Positions 48,385-56,837 of a stretch of DNA of 64,000 nucleotides are shown here, in pieces. Source of the DNA: Streptococcus acidominimus. GTDB taxonomy: Bacteria; Bacillota; Bacilli; Lactobacillales; Streptococcaceae. Location of the stretch: NCBI RefSeq assembly GCF_001921825.1, contig NZ_MSJL01000003.1:19499-83498 (forward strand), written 5' to 3'. Under the pieces are notes generated by a model. It had not been told where the DNA came from, searched no databases, and saw only the letters and a list, made by a program, of their open reading frames with translations. Positions within the stretch are counted from its first letter, which is position 1. Each line of letters starts with the position of its first letter. A program made the translations under genes and the position numbers.

Positions 48385-51336
48385 GTGATTTCTACGGTAA
48401 CATTTAATCAAGCTATGTTGGCGAGAGATAGGAAACTTGCTATTCGAGCCGGGAAGTATACCTCGAATGACATCAAAGAGGCTAGTTTCAGCTATGGCTA
48501 TATCAGTGGTGATACGTTTAAGCCTGGCGGAACAGTTGCAGGTTCTGCAAAAATAACTTTTACTTCTATCATTACTACATTCAGAAAACTGGATAAGATT
48601 TATCCAGAAATTGGGCTACTGGTTGACAACAACTATGAATGGGTTCAAATGGGCGAATATTTTATCAACGATATTAATATTGACAGAAATAGGAACACAA
48701 CTGAGCTGGATCTTATGGACGGGATGTTCAAACTTAATCAACCTTATGTGTCAGATTTAGCTTATCCCGCTCAGATTCGAGATGTCGTTCGAGAGATTTG
48801 CGCTAAGACGGGCGTTGTTTTAGAGACGGACAATTTAGGTTTTAGAGCGATTCAACACCATATTGAATCTAAGCCTGCTAAAAAAGATATTACTTTCAGG
48901 GAAGTATTAAGCCAAGCAATCCAATTACTTGGCTCTTCTGCTTTTTTTAATCGCCAAGGGAAGTTGGAGATCCGGGGATTGATCGAGTCGAATATCACGA
49001 TCACTGCAGATAATTATTTTTTGCACGGTTTAAGAAAAAGCGAGATTGAGTATCAGATCGCGGGTATTACTTGTAAGAAGGACAAGGAAACTTTGACGGT
49101 TGGATTACGAACAGGTCGTTCTTTGGAGTTAGAAAATAGTTTCATGATCCAGAACATCTTAGACGATTTGTACGACGAACTGAAAAATCTTAAATACTAT
49201 CCCTACAGTCTTGATTGGCAGGGGCATCTCAAGCTAGAAGTGGGGCAGTGGGTAACGTTAAAAACAAACAAGAACGAGACCTACAAAGTACCTGTATTGA
49301 GCCAGTCTTTCGTATTCAAGGGTGGTCTAAAATCGAAAATCAGTGCGGATAGTAAAGCTAGCAATGATACACAGTATAGCTATAAGGGATTTCTGATCAA
49401 ACAAATCCAGCAACTATCCACAGATCTGGAAGCAGAGGTTCAGCAACAAATTGAATACAAGGATAGGGAGTTCGATGAAAAGTTTAGTGCTCTTCAAAAA
49501 GGCGTGAAAGAAGGTATCGAACAAGCTAAGGCAGAAGCTGAACAATCTCGAGCTACGCTAGCAACACAAATCGAAAGTAAGCTAGCAGAACAGCGTGCAG
49601 AAGCGCAGAGAGATAAGACGGCTTTAGATCAGCGTTTAACAGCCTCAAAGGAGGAGTTGGAAGCCTTGATTGGTGCCGTAGAGCGTAATATGCAATCTGG
49701 GATTTCAGAAAGCTATCAATCTTTAAGTCAAGCATTAACAGCGTATGAGACGTTAGTTGGCAAAGCTTCTCAAAATGCTCTTCAAGCGAATACTTTGGCG
49801 AATACACTAGCTGGACAGCAGAACACTCTATCGCAACAACTGTTACGCCAACAGGAAGATAGCGAAGGCTGGCGCAACTCTTTTGAATCTACAATATCAG
49901 AGGAGTTAGGACGGTATCGAAATGAGCTTGCTCAAGTTCGTGGCAAATTTGATGACGCAGGTAATCTAACGGCTCTTGAGACCTACAAGCGGACACAAGA
50001 GGAGAGTGTCCGTGGAGTTCGTACTCAATTAGAAGCATTAGCGCAGGATACGGCGCGGATAAGTAGGATTGAAACCCAAGCGGACAAGGTTGTTCAAACG
50101 GTTGAAAGTTTGAATAGTGATGTGCTGAAAAAATCGGAATTTCTGATTGAGGATGGACGTATTCAGTTTTGGTCAGGTAAGGAACTGAACGGGAACAACA
50201 TTGCAAGTATGCTTACCGTTCAACCAGAAGCGATTCGGGCTATGACAGACAAGTTGGTCATTACCTCTAGACAGACTAACCTTGTAAATGAGAAATACCG
50301 CAATGTCTGTACTCGTGTTTCTAGAAGTGAGTATGTTATGGACGTTCCCTTGTCTATTGATGAGAGGGAGTTCCTGATAACAGGAGAAGCTATGCGTGTA
50401 TCTGGAAGCGGCAGTCTGTACTTCTATTGCGTGGTGTTCTACAGTGACGGCAGCAAGGTCGGAACGGGCTATACATCTATTCTTACGAACACGACCAAGG
50501 CACCTTTTCGTCTGACTTCTAAATTTACCACAACCAGCGGAAAGACTGTAGCTGGTATCAGATTCTACATGAATGTATCGTCTTCCGATGTGTGGGAGGT
50601 GTGCAATCTGTCCATTATGCCCAAAATGGGTGCAGAGCTGATAGTAGATGGCTCTATCACAGCAGATAAGCTGAATGTGAATAGTGTCCGTGCAGGTATT
50701 TTGACTGCCAATTCAATCACATCTAATATGATTCAGTCAAACGCAATCACAGCAGACAAGCTGAGAGTTGATACTGCGCTGATTAACAAGCTGGTTGCAA
50801 ATGATGCGCTTATCAGTAATCTAGTTTCTAAGCGTGCATTTATCACAGCAGTTCAAGCGGTTGATTTGAGTGCAACACGGATTAAGAGTGGCGTGCTGTC
50901 AGCTTTAAACGGAGCAATGGCTATCAATTTGAACAACGCAGGGATCAGCTTCAATCGAAGCGCAACGATAGATTTTAATAGCAGCAATAACGCCTTGAAA
51001 CGCGTAAAAAATGGAGTCACGTCATTTTTACATTTTAACGACGATATTTATGGTGGTGTTTATGCAGGGCTGGGAGTAACCTCTCATTCTGAAGGAATCA
51101 ATTCCCAGAGTTCTGGTCGCTTCGCTGGCATTCGTGTCTTCCGTCCGAATAATACAATAGATAAAATCGAAATTTACGGTGATACTGTCATGTTCTGCCA
51201 TGGTTTTACAGGCACAGGGAATCTGTACTGGAAACACACAGATTACAAAGATCAGTCTTGGAATCTTTTCGAAATTTTGCGAACTTTTAATGATAATTTT
51301 AAAAATAATACAAGAATGCATTATAGAACGTTGTAG
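48385..51336 (+). CDS. Tail-tip/fibre protein with coiled coil
   Basis: 983 residues from GTG 48385. Residues 1-330 resemble the hub or Tal N-terminal domain (PYVSDLAYPAQIRDVVREIC, GKLEIRGLIES). Residues 340-560 form a long coiled coil (EAEVQQQIEYKDREFDEK). The C-terminal part has spike-type repeats (ITADKLNVNSVRAGILTANS), forming trimeric beta structures. It anchors the baseplate and likely carries adsorption functions. No hydrolase motif was recognised. Confidence 0.8.
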   Translation: MISTVTFNQAMLARDRKLAIRAGKYTSNDIKEASFSYGYISGDTFKPGGTVAGSAKITFTSIITTFRKLDKIYPEIGLLVDNNYEWVQMGEYFINDINIDRNRNTTELDLMDGMFKLNQPYVSDLAYPAQIRDVVREICAKTGVVLETDNLGFRAIQHHIESKPAKKDITFREVLSQAIQLLGSSAFFNRQGKLEIRGLIESNITITADNYFLHGLRKSEIEYQIAGITCKKDKETLTVGLRTGRSLELENSFMIQNILDDLYDELKNLKYYPYSLDWQGHLKLEVGQWVTLKTNKNETYKVPVLSQSFVFKGGLKSKISADSKASNDTQYSYKGFLIKQIQQLSTDLEAEVQQQIEYKDREFDEKFSALQKGVKEGIEQAKAEAEQSRATLATQIESKLAEQRAEAQRDKTALDQRLTASKEELEALIGAVERNMQSGISESYQSLSQALTAYETLVGKASQNALQANTLANTLAGQQNTLSQQLLRQQEDSEGWRNSFESTISEELGRYRNELAQVRGKFDDAGNLTALETYKRTQEESVRGVRTQLEALAQDTARISRIETQADKVVQTVESLNSDVLKKSEFLIEDGRIQFWSGKELNGNNIASMLTVQPEAIRAMTDKLVITSRQTNLVNEKYRNVCTRVSRSEYVMDVPLSIDEREFLITGEAMRVSGSGSLYFYCVVFYSDGSKVGTGYTSILTNTTKAPFRLTSKFTTTSGKTVAGIRFYMNVSSSDVWEVCNLSIMPKMGAELIVDGSITADKLNVNSVRAGILTANSITSNMIQSNAITADKLRVDTALINKLVANDALISNLVSKRAFITAVQAVDLSATRIKSGVLSALNGAMAINLNNAGISFNRSATIDFNSSNNALKRVKNGVTSFLHFNDDIYGGVYAGLGVTSHSEGINSQSSGRFAGIRVFRPNNTIDKIEIYGDTVMFCHGFTGTGNLYWKHTDYKDQSWNLFEILRTFNDNFKNNTRMHYRTL

Positions 51337-51347
51337 AAGGAGAACAC

Positions 51348-51788
51348 ATGCAATTAACACTTAAAAACAAAGATTTAACTACTCTCATGACAATTCTTGA
51401 AAAAGTAGAAGTTCGGAACATGAAAGCTAACCGTGGCCGGGCTAAGTTGTCCGCTCATGCAGCTAGTAAGCTGAACGAGTACTTACAGGACGAAACAGAA
51501 ATCTTGAAAGAATATGTTGCAGTGACAGAGAACGGCACGTTTAAACGTGATGAAACAGGAAATCTCATCATGATAGATCCAGGCAAAATGCAAGAGGTCA
51601 ATGAGCTTCTGAACGAATTGCGAGATGAGGAAGTCGTTATCAAGGGTGGCGAATACTCGAAGCGTTATCTGGACTTTCTGGAGTTCTTATCAGAATATGA
51701 TGGTGAATTAACCCTAGGTGAAGTTGAGCTGGTCGATCAACTACTGGATCAGTACGAAGCAGGAAAAGTAGAAAAGGTGGGGGAGTAA
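51348..51788 (+). CDS. DUF1617-like phage protein
   Basis: 146 residues, charged and helical. AAGGAGAA precedes ATG 51348. MQLTLKNKDLTTLMTILEKV at the N terminus and LTLGEVELVDQLLDQYE near 125 are typical of DUF1617 proteins that lie after tail-fibre genes. Function unknown; perhaps a minor tail or assembly protein. Confidence 0.7.
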   Translation: MQLTLKNKDLTTLMTILEKVEVRNMKANRGRAKLSAHAASKLNEYLQDETEILKEYVAVTENGTFKRDETGNLIMIDPGKMQEVNELLNELRDEEVVIKGGEYSKRYLDFLEFLSEYDGELTLGEVELVDQLLDQYEAGKVEKVGE

Positions 51789-51789
51789 T

Positions 51790-52212
51790 ATGGCATTAAG
51801 ATTATATTCGTCAGCTTCTTTTAATCCAACAACAGGTAAGACATTGGTCGGTGTTAAGGAAGCAGACGAGAGGGAAACTGTATTGTTTATTGCGACATTG
51901 GACGGGGATCACACGCAGGCTTCAGATGCGGAGTTGATTAAGCTAGCGCTTGACTGGTTCACGTTGAAGTATGTCAAAGACTTCTCAGACCAGCTCTTAA
52001 ACGATAAGGTCAATGAGGCAAATCGAGCTGCTAAAAGTTCGCAAGATTCAGCAGAGGAAGCCAAGGCAGCGGTAGAACAGGTCAAGGGAATGGTCAAGAC
52101 CGTTTCTCTCACCTTAAACGAAGCTCTCGCTATGCTTTTTAAGAGTGAGGAAACAGATATTGAGACGGAGACTTCAGAAAATGAACATGAAGAAGCTATT
52201 CAAAACAATTAA
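51790..52212 (+). CDS. DUF1366-like phage protein
   Basis: 140 residues. The start MALRLYSSASFNPTTGKTLVG and the middle LDWFTLKYVKDF resemble DUF1366 proteins found in tail/lysis regions of streptococcal phages. The second half is a coiled coil with an acidic tail. Role unknown. Confidence 0.65.
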   Translation: MALRLYSSASFNPTTGKTLVGVKEADERETVLFIATLDGDHTQASDAELIKLALDWFTLKYVKDFSDQLLNDKVNEANRAAKSSQDSAEEAKAAVEQVKGMVKTVSLTLNEALAMLFKSEETDIETETSENEHEEAIQNN

Positions 52213-52237
52213 AAATATTACAGAAAGAGGAAAAATC

Positions 52238-52366
52238 ATGATGATTAATTTTTATGCTATGCAAATTTTAGAAGACTGGATTACGATTGAGCAGGTGCCG
52301 AAGCGATTCCGTAAGCGAGTACAAGAGCTGGTGAAATTGTCAGAAACAGGGTTAGACAAGGAGTAG
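52238..52366 (+). CDS. XkdX-like small protein
   Basis: 42 residues, MMINFYAMQILEDWITIEQVP, with AGAGGAAA upstream. The aromatic start followed by a W-x-x-I-x-x-V-P pattern is like XkdX and related small tail-region proteins. An earlier in-frame start exists but overlaps the previous gene. Confidence 0.6.
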   Translation: MMINFYAMQILEDWITIEQVPKRFRKRVQELVKLSETGLDKE

Positions 52367-52403
52367 TCGCAAGGCTACTCTTTTAGATTAGAGGAGGAAA
52401 CAG

Positions 52404-53519
52404 ATGTCAAAAATAAGCAAAAATAGCACAAGTCTTGTTCAGATTGAAGGCGGGAAGATAATTAAGCAGAACGATTATTCGTCTAACTTTGCCTACGAAT
52501 TGCGAGATGAACATAAAGAAAAAATCCCTGCACTTGACGGAAAAGAAGCAAAGATTGTTTTGGTTAAAGAGCTAGAGGCTGGGGAAATCAAAGCAGTCTA
52601 CGAAACAGTTGCGACAGTTGTGGACGGAAAAGTTGAGTTTACGATCACAGAAACTTTAGAGCCTGCGCTCTACTACGTTGAGATTGCCTGCGGAGGCTAT
52701 ATCTTCCCAAGCGAAAACTCTGTCACTATCGAAGTGACTAAATCAGCTTTTGGTAAGTCGGAGCCAAAAGTGGAACCAGATCCAGAAGTTGACGAATCAG
52801 AAGTGGAGCGAATCGAAGAAGTGGCATTTTCGTTTGATGAAGAAGTCATAGAAGATAGCAGTCTCTATATCGGCGAAGAGGTCGTCGAACAAGAGGGAGA
52901 GGAGGGCTTAGCTCGCCAAATTCTAAAAGGTGATGTGTTGATTTCTGAAGAGCTTTTGAAAGAACCTGTCAAGCGAATTGTTCGTAAGGGCACAAAACTA
53001 CATAAACATATAGCTTACGCTAATATCGCAAAAGGGGATAATTTAGCGGAATCTAATTTCTTCGAGAACACTTTAGGTGACGGTATGTCGAAAGAGCTTG
53101 CGGACGGAAAACAACTTATAACCTCATCTTCATTACATGGCGCAGTCACCTATTCAACACTTAATGATGTTCAAGCAGGAAGTTATGAGATTTTAATCAA
53201 AGCTCGCAAGACTAGTGACAAAGTAACCGATATTCGATTTGGCTTTGAGAATTTTGATCAGATGCAGGAGTTCTCTGACATTTCTAGCGAAATGACCGAA
53301 TATAGCTTCGTAGCTACAGTACCAGAAGACAGGAGTGCTATGTACTACCATTTCCGTACTGATGGTAGCGTAGAGTTGGAATCAGTTCAAATCCGCAAGG
53401 TAACCGTCTCTAATCTCTCGTGGGAAGACGCAGGGCAAAGCCACGTTGGTGTGACTCAATCAAGCGAGAAAGAGATTCCACTTGAGTTTAACCGCTTCAA
53501 GTGGTCGGAGAGGGGGTAA
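52404..53519 (+). CDS. Baseplate upper protein-like / receptor-binding protein
   Basis: 371 residues. AGGAGGAAACAG precedes ATG 52404. The N-terminal 115 residues form an immunoglobulin-like domain of the BppU type (NDYSSNFAYELRDEHKEKIP, LYYVEIACGGYIFPSE). A Glu-rich linker (120-165) follows, then a C-terminal beta-sandwich that looks carbohydrate binding (NFFENTLGDGMSKEL, SYEILIKARKTS). It is the last tail gene before the lysis cassette, so host-surface binding is likely. Confidence 0.65.
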   Translation: MSKISKNSTSLVQIEGGKIIKQNDYSSNFAYELRDEHKEKIPALDGKEAKIVLVKELEAGEIKAVYETVATVVDGKVEFTITETLEPALYYVEIACGGYIFPSENSVTIEVTKSAFGKSEPKVEPDPEVDESEVERIEEVAFSFDEEVIEDSSLYIGEEVVEQEGEEGLARQILKGDVLISEELLKEPVKRIVRKGTKLHKHIAYANIAKGDNLAESNFFENTLGDGMSKELADGKQLITSSSLHGAVTYSTLNDVQAGSYEILIKARKTSDKVTDIRFGFENFDQMQEFSDISSEMTEYSFVATVPEDRSAMYYHFRTDGSVELESVQIRKVTVSNLSWEDAGQSHVGVTQSSEKEIPLEFNRFKWSERG

Positions 53520-53527
53520 GAGAATGT

Positions 53528-53824
53528 ATGCCAGAGAATATCAAAGCAGAGTTTTTGCTGTGGCTAATTAGCACAGCTATTCCCGTTTTAGGCATGTATG
53601 TTACCAATAAGGGAAAAATTAAAGAGGCAGAACATCGTATGACAGTTCTTGAAATGAAGGTGGAGCAGGCTGAATCAAAGGCTGTGCATAACGCCATACG
53701 ACTTGATGGTCACGACGAACAGTATCGCGCTATGTATGCAATAGTGGAACAAGTCAAGCATTTGTCTACCACGTTGGAAGAAGTCCGTCACGATGTCAAA
53801 AGTTTAACCAGAAAGGATAATTAG
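53528..53824 (+). CDS. Lysis-cassette protein with membrane anchor and coiled coil
   Basis: 98 residues from ATG 53528. An N-terminal hydrophobic helix (about 8-24, LLWLISTAIPVLGMYV) is followed by a coiled coil (EHRMTVLEMKVEQAESK). This shape is common directly before holin genes (haemolysin XhlA-like). It may assist membrane disruption. It starts just after the receptor-binding gene and touches the holin gene. Confidence 0.7.
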   Translation: MPENIKAEFLLWLISTAIPVLGMYVTNKGKIKEAEHRMTVLEMKVEQAESKAVHNAIRLDGHDEQYRAMYAIVEQVKHLSTTLEEVRHDVKSLTRKDN

Positions 53825-54052
53825 ATGATTAACTTAAAATTACGATTACAGAATAAAGCGACTTTGACGTCGCTTCTTGCAGCAATCTTCTTGATGTTGC
53901 AACAGTTCGGATTCCCAGTTCCAGAAAATTTCCAAGCAGGGGTGAACACCTTCTTGATTATCTTAGTGCTACTGGGAATTATCAACGATCCAACAACTGC
54001 AGGATTATCAGATAGCGAGCGAGCATTGAGCTATCCACATCCAAAACGATGA
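53825..54052 (+). CDS. Holin, phi LC3 family
   Basis: 75 residues. Phi LC3-type signature: INLKLRLQNKATLTSLLAAI, then GINDPTTAGLSDS-like IINDPTTAGLSDSERAL. Two transmembrane helices (about 15-32 and 43-59). It makes the membrane lesion that lets the endolysin reach the wall. ATG 53825 directly follows the previous stop. Confidence 0.92.
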   Translation: MINLKLRLQNKATLTSLLAAIFLMLQQFGFPVPENFQAGVNTFLIILVLLGIINDPTTAGLSDSERALSYPHPKR

Positions 54053-54141
54053 AGTTCGCAAAAACAATACTATTGACTATGTTTATTAGCCTGTATTTTT
54101 GGATACAGGCTTTTGAATGGTTATGGAGGAAAAGTAAATGA
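54049..54141 (+). CDS. 30-residue membrane peptide in the lysis cassette
   Basis: MKFAKTILLTMFISLYFWIQ then a Trp- and Lys-rich tail. ATGA overlap with holin and with endolysin. It may be a second holin-like or regulatory peptide. A perfect hairpin lies inside its sequence. Confidence 0.5.
   Translation: MKFAKTILLTMFISLYFWIQAFEWLWRKSK
54088..54114 (+). terminator. Terminator-like hairpin between holin and endolysin
   Basis: AGCCTGTAT-TTTTGG-ATACAGGCT, a perfect 9-bp stem followed by TTT, inside the 30-residue frame and 24 bp before the endolysin start. It could reduce endolysin transcription or hold back its translation. Confidence 0.6.
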
Positions 54142-54863
54142 CAACAGTAAATGAAATCGTACAGTATTCTGTTAATTTGGCAAACTCAGGCATGGGTGTA
54201 GATAAAGACGGTATGTGGGGCACCCAGTGCGCTGATCTGCCTTGCTTCATTGCCAAGAATTGGTTTGGTGTGGATTTATGGGGCAATGCGATCGATCTGT
54301 TAGATAGCGCAACAGGGACAGGTTGGGAGGTTCACCGCATGCCAACCGATGCCAATCCACAGGCAGGGGCAGTATTTGTCATGGCAGTTTCCGACCATGG
54401 GTTTGGCCATACGGGTGTGGTTATCGAAGATAGCGACGGCTACACTATGCGAACCGTTGAGCAGAACATTGACGGAAACTGGGACGCTTTGACGGTTGGA
54501 GGTCCAGCTCGTTTCAACACTCGTGATTTTACGGGGGTTACAGGCTGGTTCTATCCACCTTATAACCAAGGAGGTTCTACTGCTTCAACAAGTGTAGGCT
54601 CTAGTGAGATTGAATTGATTCCAGAGACTGGAACATTCACTCTTGTAGATACAGCAATCAATGTCCGCCGGGCGCCTAGTTTAGATGGAGAGATTGTTCA
54701 TGTTTACCAACCGGGCGCTTCAATCAACTACGATAGTAAAGGGTCAGCTAACGGATTCCGTTGGATTTCCTATATCGGAGATTCAGGGAAGCGGAATTAT
54801 ATGGCGATTGGTCAAACAGACGAGAACGGCAATCGTATTAGTCTTTGGGGAACTTTGGAATAA
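54138..54863 (+). CDS. Endolysin, CHAP plus SH3b
   Basis: 241 residues. The N-terminal CHAP domain has catalytic Cys30 (GTQCADLP) and His90 (GFGHTGVV); CHAP domains cut as amidase or endopeptidase in peptidoglycan. A linker leads to a C-terminal SH3b wall-binding domain (about 160-235: TINVRRAPS-like AINVRRAPS, GFRWISYIG). There is no signal peptide, so release depends on the holin. GGAGGAAAAG precedes ATG 54138. Confidence 0.93.
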   Translation: MTTVNEIVQYSVNLANSGMGVDKDGMWGTQCADLPCFIAKNWFGVDLWGNAIDLLDSATGTGWEVHRMPTDANPQAGAVFVMAVSDHGFGHTGVVIEDSDGYTMRTVEQNIDGNWDALTVGGPARFNTRDFTGVTGWFYPPYNQGGSTASTSVGSSEIELIPETGTFTLVDTAINVRRAPSLDGEIVHVYQPGASINYDSKGSANGFRWISYIGDSGKRNYMAIGQTDENGNRISLWGTLE

Positions 54864-54874
54864 TACAGCAACAC

Positions 54875-54903
54875 CCCGCTCAGGAAACTGGGCGGGATTT
54901 TTT
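54875..54903 (+). terminator. Strong terminator after the lysis genes
   Basis: CCCGCTCAG-GAAA-CTGGGCGGG (one T-G pair), followed by a T run. It ends the late transcript and isolates the following cassette. Confidence 0.9.
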
Positions 54904-54923
54904 GCTGTTTAAATTAAAAGAAG

Positions 54924-54952
54924 TTGCAATCATTATTTTTTTGGTATATAAT
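54924..54952 (+). promoter_or_regulatory. Promoter of the hicA-hicB-SecB-like cassette
   Basis: TTGCAA (54924-54929), 17-bp spacer, TATAAT (54947-54952), 44 bp before the hicA ATG. Close to consensus, so active in the lysogen unless repressed by HicB. Confidence 0.75.
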
Positions 54953-54995
54953 TAGTGTGATACTATATGTGGTGTCAAAATAAACGAGGTATGTC

Positions 54996-55254
54996 ATGGG
55001 AAAAGAAAAGGATTTGCAAAAAATAAAAAATAACCCCAAATCTGTTACCCCCTGAACGCTTAGAAGCTCTGTGTAAAAAATACGGTTTTATGTGGAAGCA
55101 AGGAACCAATCATTCAATAACCTCTCATGCTTTATTAGAAGAGAGCTATCCAATACCGCGACATAAGCCGATAAAGCCGGTCTATGTAAGGGAAGTTATA
55201 AAAATGATTGAGAAAGTGATAGAATTGGAGGAAGGTTTAAATGATGAAAGATAA
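54996..55254 (+). pseudogene. hicA: HicA-family mRNA interferase toxin, frameshifted
   Basis: ATG 54996 with GAGG upstream reads MGKEKDLQKIKNNPKSVTP and stops at TGA 55053-55055. Removing one C from the CCCCC run at 55048-55052 gives an open frame of about 85 residues to TAA 55252-55254: PERLEALCKKYGF, then the G-T-N-H motif with the HicA catalytic His, then VREVIKMIEKV. HicA is a double-stranded-RNA-binding-fold RNase that cuts mRNA. As read, the toxin is inactive, through true decay, homopolymer phase variation or a base-call error. The restored frame overlaps hicB by 14 bp. Confidence 0.75.
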
Positions 55255-55822
55255 AGAATATTATCTTGGATTGAGCTATCCGATTTTAATTAAAAAAATT
55301 TATGATGAGGGTGAATTATTATTCACTGCTTCTATTAAAGAATTGCCAGGCTTGATTGTTTATGGTGAGTCTTTAGAAGAGGTTTATGAAGAAATTGAAT
55401 TAGCGAAGGCGGACTGGATTGAGGCGAATCTTGAGTGGGGTAGAGAGATTAAAGAACCTATTGAGGATTCCTTAGAAGACTATAGCGGAAAAGTAACTTT
55501 AAGGATGCCCAAAACGCTACATAGGAATATTAAAGAACGTTCTGAAGTTGAAGGTGTTAGCTTAAATCAAACTATAGTACAATTAATTAACGATGGATTA
55601 CTCAAGCAAACTCATAATGTTATTGAACAGCTAGCTAATCAAATTGAAAATACGACTAAGCGATTTAGTAAAACTATTGAGGAAAAAGTTTCTGTTCCAG
55701 AGCAACATATTTATTTCACCTTGAAAAATCAATCTAAAAGAATACAACCGTATAAGGAGCAGAATATGCCTGATAGTAGGCTACTTAATAATAAAGTAAT
55801 TTCAGGTTTTATTGGAGATTAA
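55241..55822 (+). CDS. hicB: HicB-family antitoxin with long C-terminal extension
   Basis: 193 residues. GGAGGAAGG precedes ATG 55241. The N-terminal part is the HicB partial RNase H-like fold (LFTASIKELPGLIVYGESLEEVYEEIELAKADWIE split at about 22-65). Next is an Arc/CopG ribbon-helix-helix DNA-binding domain (VTLRMPKTLHRNIKERSE, GVSLNQTIVQLI, about 85-122). Residues about 123-193 are an extra tail not seen in ordinary HicB proteins of 110-145 residues. HicB normally neutralises HicA and represses the operon. Here the next gene encodes a SecB-like protein, suggesting the tail is a chaperone-addiction segment. Confidence 0.82.
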   Translation: MMKDKEYYLGLSYPILIKKIYDEGELLFTASIKELPGLIVYGESLEEVYEEIELAKADWIEANLEWGREIKEPIEDSLEDYSGKVTLRMPKTLHRNIKERSEVEGVSLNQTIVQLINDGLLKQTHNVIEQLANQIENTTKRFSKTIEEKVSVPEQHIYFTLKNQSKRIQPYKEQNMPDSRLLNNKVISGFIGD

Positions 55823-55824
55823 GA

Positions 55825-56208
55825 ATGAAGTCAACAAATATAGAAATAAGAAGAATTGCATTTAGTAAATTCGAATTTAATATTGGCAATACAAGAGGAG
55901 AAGAAAATGAGGGGAGGGCATCTGTTAATGTGGGTCTTCCTGATAGAGAGGAAGGGCAAGAGAATCAGCTTCTTTTAATGAAGATGATAATCTCTTATCC
56001 AGATAACCAGTACCAAGTTGATGCAGAAATTGATGCTGTATATTCTGTCTTAATTTCGGATTTGCCCGAGGATATTTCGCAAGATGGTGAATTTCAACAA
56101 GCGCTTGTCGAACCAATGATAGAAAAGCTCAGGTTATATGTCGGTTTGTTTTCTGAGGGAGCGTATGGAGCAGTTCAAATTCCTAATATGAATTTTAATC
56201 AAGATTAG
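55825..56208 (+). CDS. SecB-like chaperone of the toxin-antitoxin cassette
   Basis: 127 residues, starting 2 bp after the hicB stop. The layout of four beta strands (FEFNIGNTRG, ASVNVGLP, MKMIISYP, QVDAEIDAVYSVLIS) followed by an acidic loop and a final long helix with VEPMIEKLRLYVGLF and then PNMNF matches the SecB fold, whose helix and terminal strand read similarly. SecB-like proteins in TAC systems protect an aggregation-prone antitoxin. The acidic composition fits. It could instead be a DUF1149-type SecB relative with no link to HicAB, but the gene order argues against that. Confidence 0.65.
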   Translation: MKSTNIEIRRIAFSKFEFNIGNTRGEENEGRASVNVGLPDREEGQENQLLLMKMIISYPDNQYQVDAEIDAVYSVLISDLPEDISQDGEFQQALVEPMIEKLRLYVGLFSEGAYGAVQIPNMNFNQD

Positions 56209-56242
56209 ACCTATCCAATCCTAAAAATTTTTCATAACTCCT

Positions 56243-56268
56243 ACGCCAGCCTTGTGCTGGTGTTTTTT
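56243..56268 (+). terminator. Terminator after the TA cassette
   Basis: ACGCCAGC-CTTGT-GCTGGTGT (one G-T pair) with a T6 run. The DNA to the next small gene is very AT-rich. Confidence 0.85.
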
Positions 56269-56394
56269 ATACTGGACTTATTTTTATCAAATTGATGATT
56301 TTACCAATTTTTGAAAAAATATTTAAATTTTTTTTATTTCCAAAATCGAATTTTTGGCATTTTTGGCGAATTGGTTAGATGAGGAGGGCGTAAA

Positions 56395-56604
56395 ATGAGA
56401 AACGACATTTTAGATGAATACGAATATTTGATATCTGATTTAGATATAGTCATTGGTTCGCTGAAAATAATCCACCATTGGCTGGACGGCAATCTGGATT
56501 ACTATGAGAGAGATTTTAGAATGGGAGCTAAAAAAGACCCTTTAGAAAGGTCTTCATGGGGCAATTTTGGGGCAAAAAAATTCAAAAGTATTCAAATTCA
56601 TTAA
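56395..56604 (+). CDS. 69-residue phage-end protein
   Basis: GAGGAGG precedes ATG 56395. The product MRNDILDEYEYLISDLD... is acidic and helical, then ends SSWGNFGAKKFKSIQIH. The coding DNA of the WGNFGAKK part is the paired GGGGCAA arm-site repeat. It is the last gene before the right att site. Function unknown. Confidence 0.55.
   Translation: MRNDILDEYEYLISDLDIVIGSLKIIHHWLDGNLDYYERDFRMGAKKDPLERSSWGNFGAKKFKSIQIH
56557..56575. repeat. Paired direct repeats, likely integrase arm sites (right)
   Basis: TGGGGCAA at 56557-56564 and TTTTGGGGCAA at 56565-56575, with an 11-bp period identical to the pair at 16646-16666. It lies 112 bp inside the right att core. Confidence 0.6.
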
Positions 56605-56686
56605 AAATTAGTAGAAACCAACCCGTTAGAAACATTGATTTTACAAGTTTTTCAAAACTATTTAAAATTAATGAAAAGCTGGAGTT

Positions 56687-56729
56687 TCATTTGTTGCATG
56701 TTCATCATAGTGTGTAGTTCTCCTTTATT
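56687..56729. other. Prophage attachment site, far junction (43-bp core)
   Basis: Identical to 16561-16603. On the minus strand it still carries the ybaB RBS and start; reading on into phage DNA gives a 16-residue remnant (MMNMQQMKLQLFINFK, 56708 down to 56658) placed under the native ybaB promoter. Confidence 0.93.
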
Positions 56730-56761
56730 ATAAACATTATATATCGAGCTGATACGGTATT

Positions 56762-56770
56762 ATTATACCA
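56762..56770 (-). promoter_or_regulatory. Orphaned native ybaB promoter
   Basis: The complement reads TGGTATAAT, an extended -10, 33 bp from the ybaB RBS remnant in the att core. It now drives only the 16-residue remnant; the real ybaB is 40 kb away. Confidence 0.6.
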
Positions 56771-56837
56771 TATTTTGATGCAGGGAAGTAGTGCCAGTAA
56801 CAGAAGGGGGACTTTTAATATATTAACATGTTTTATA

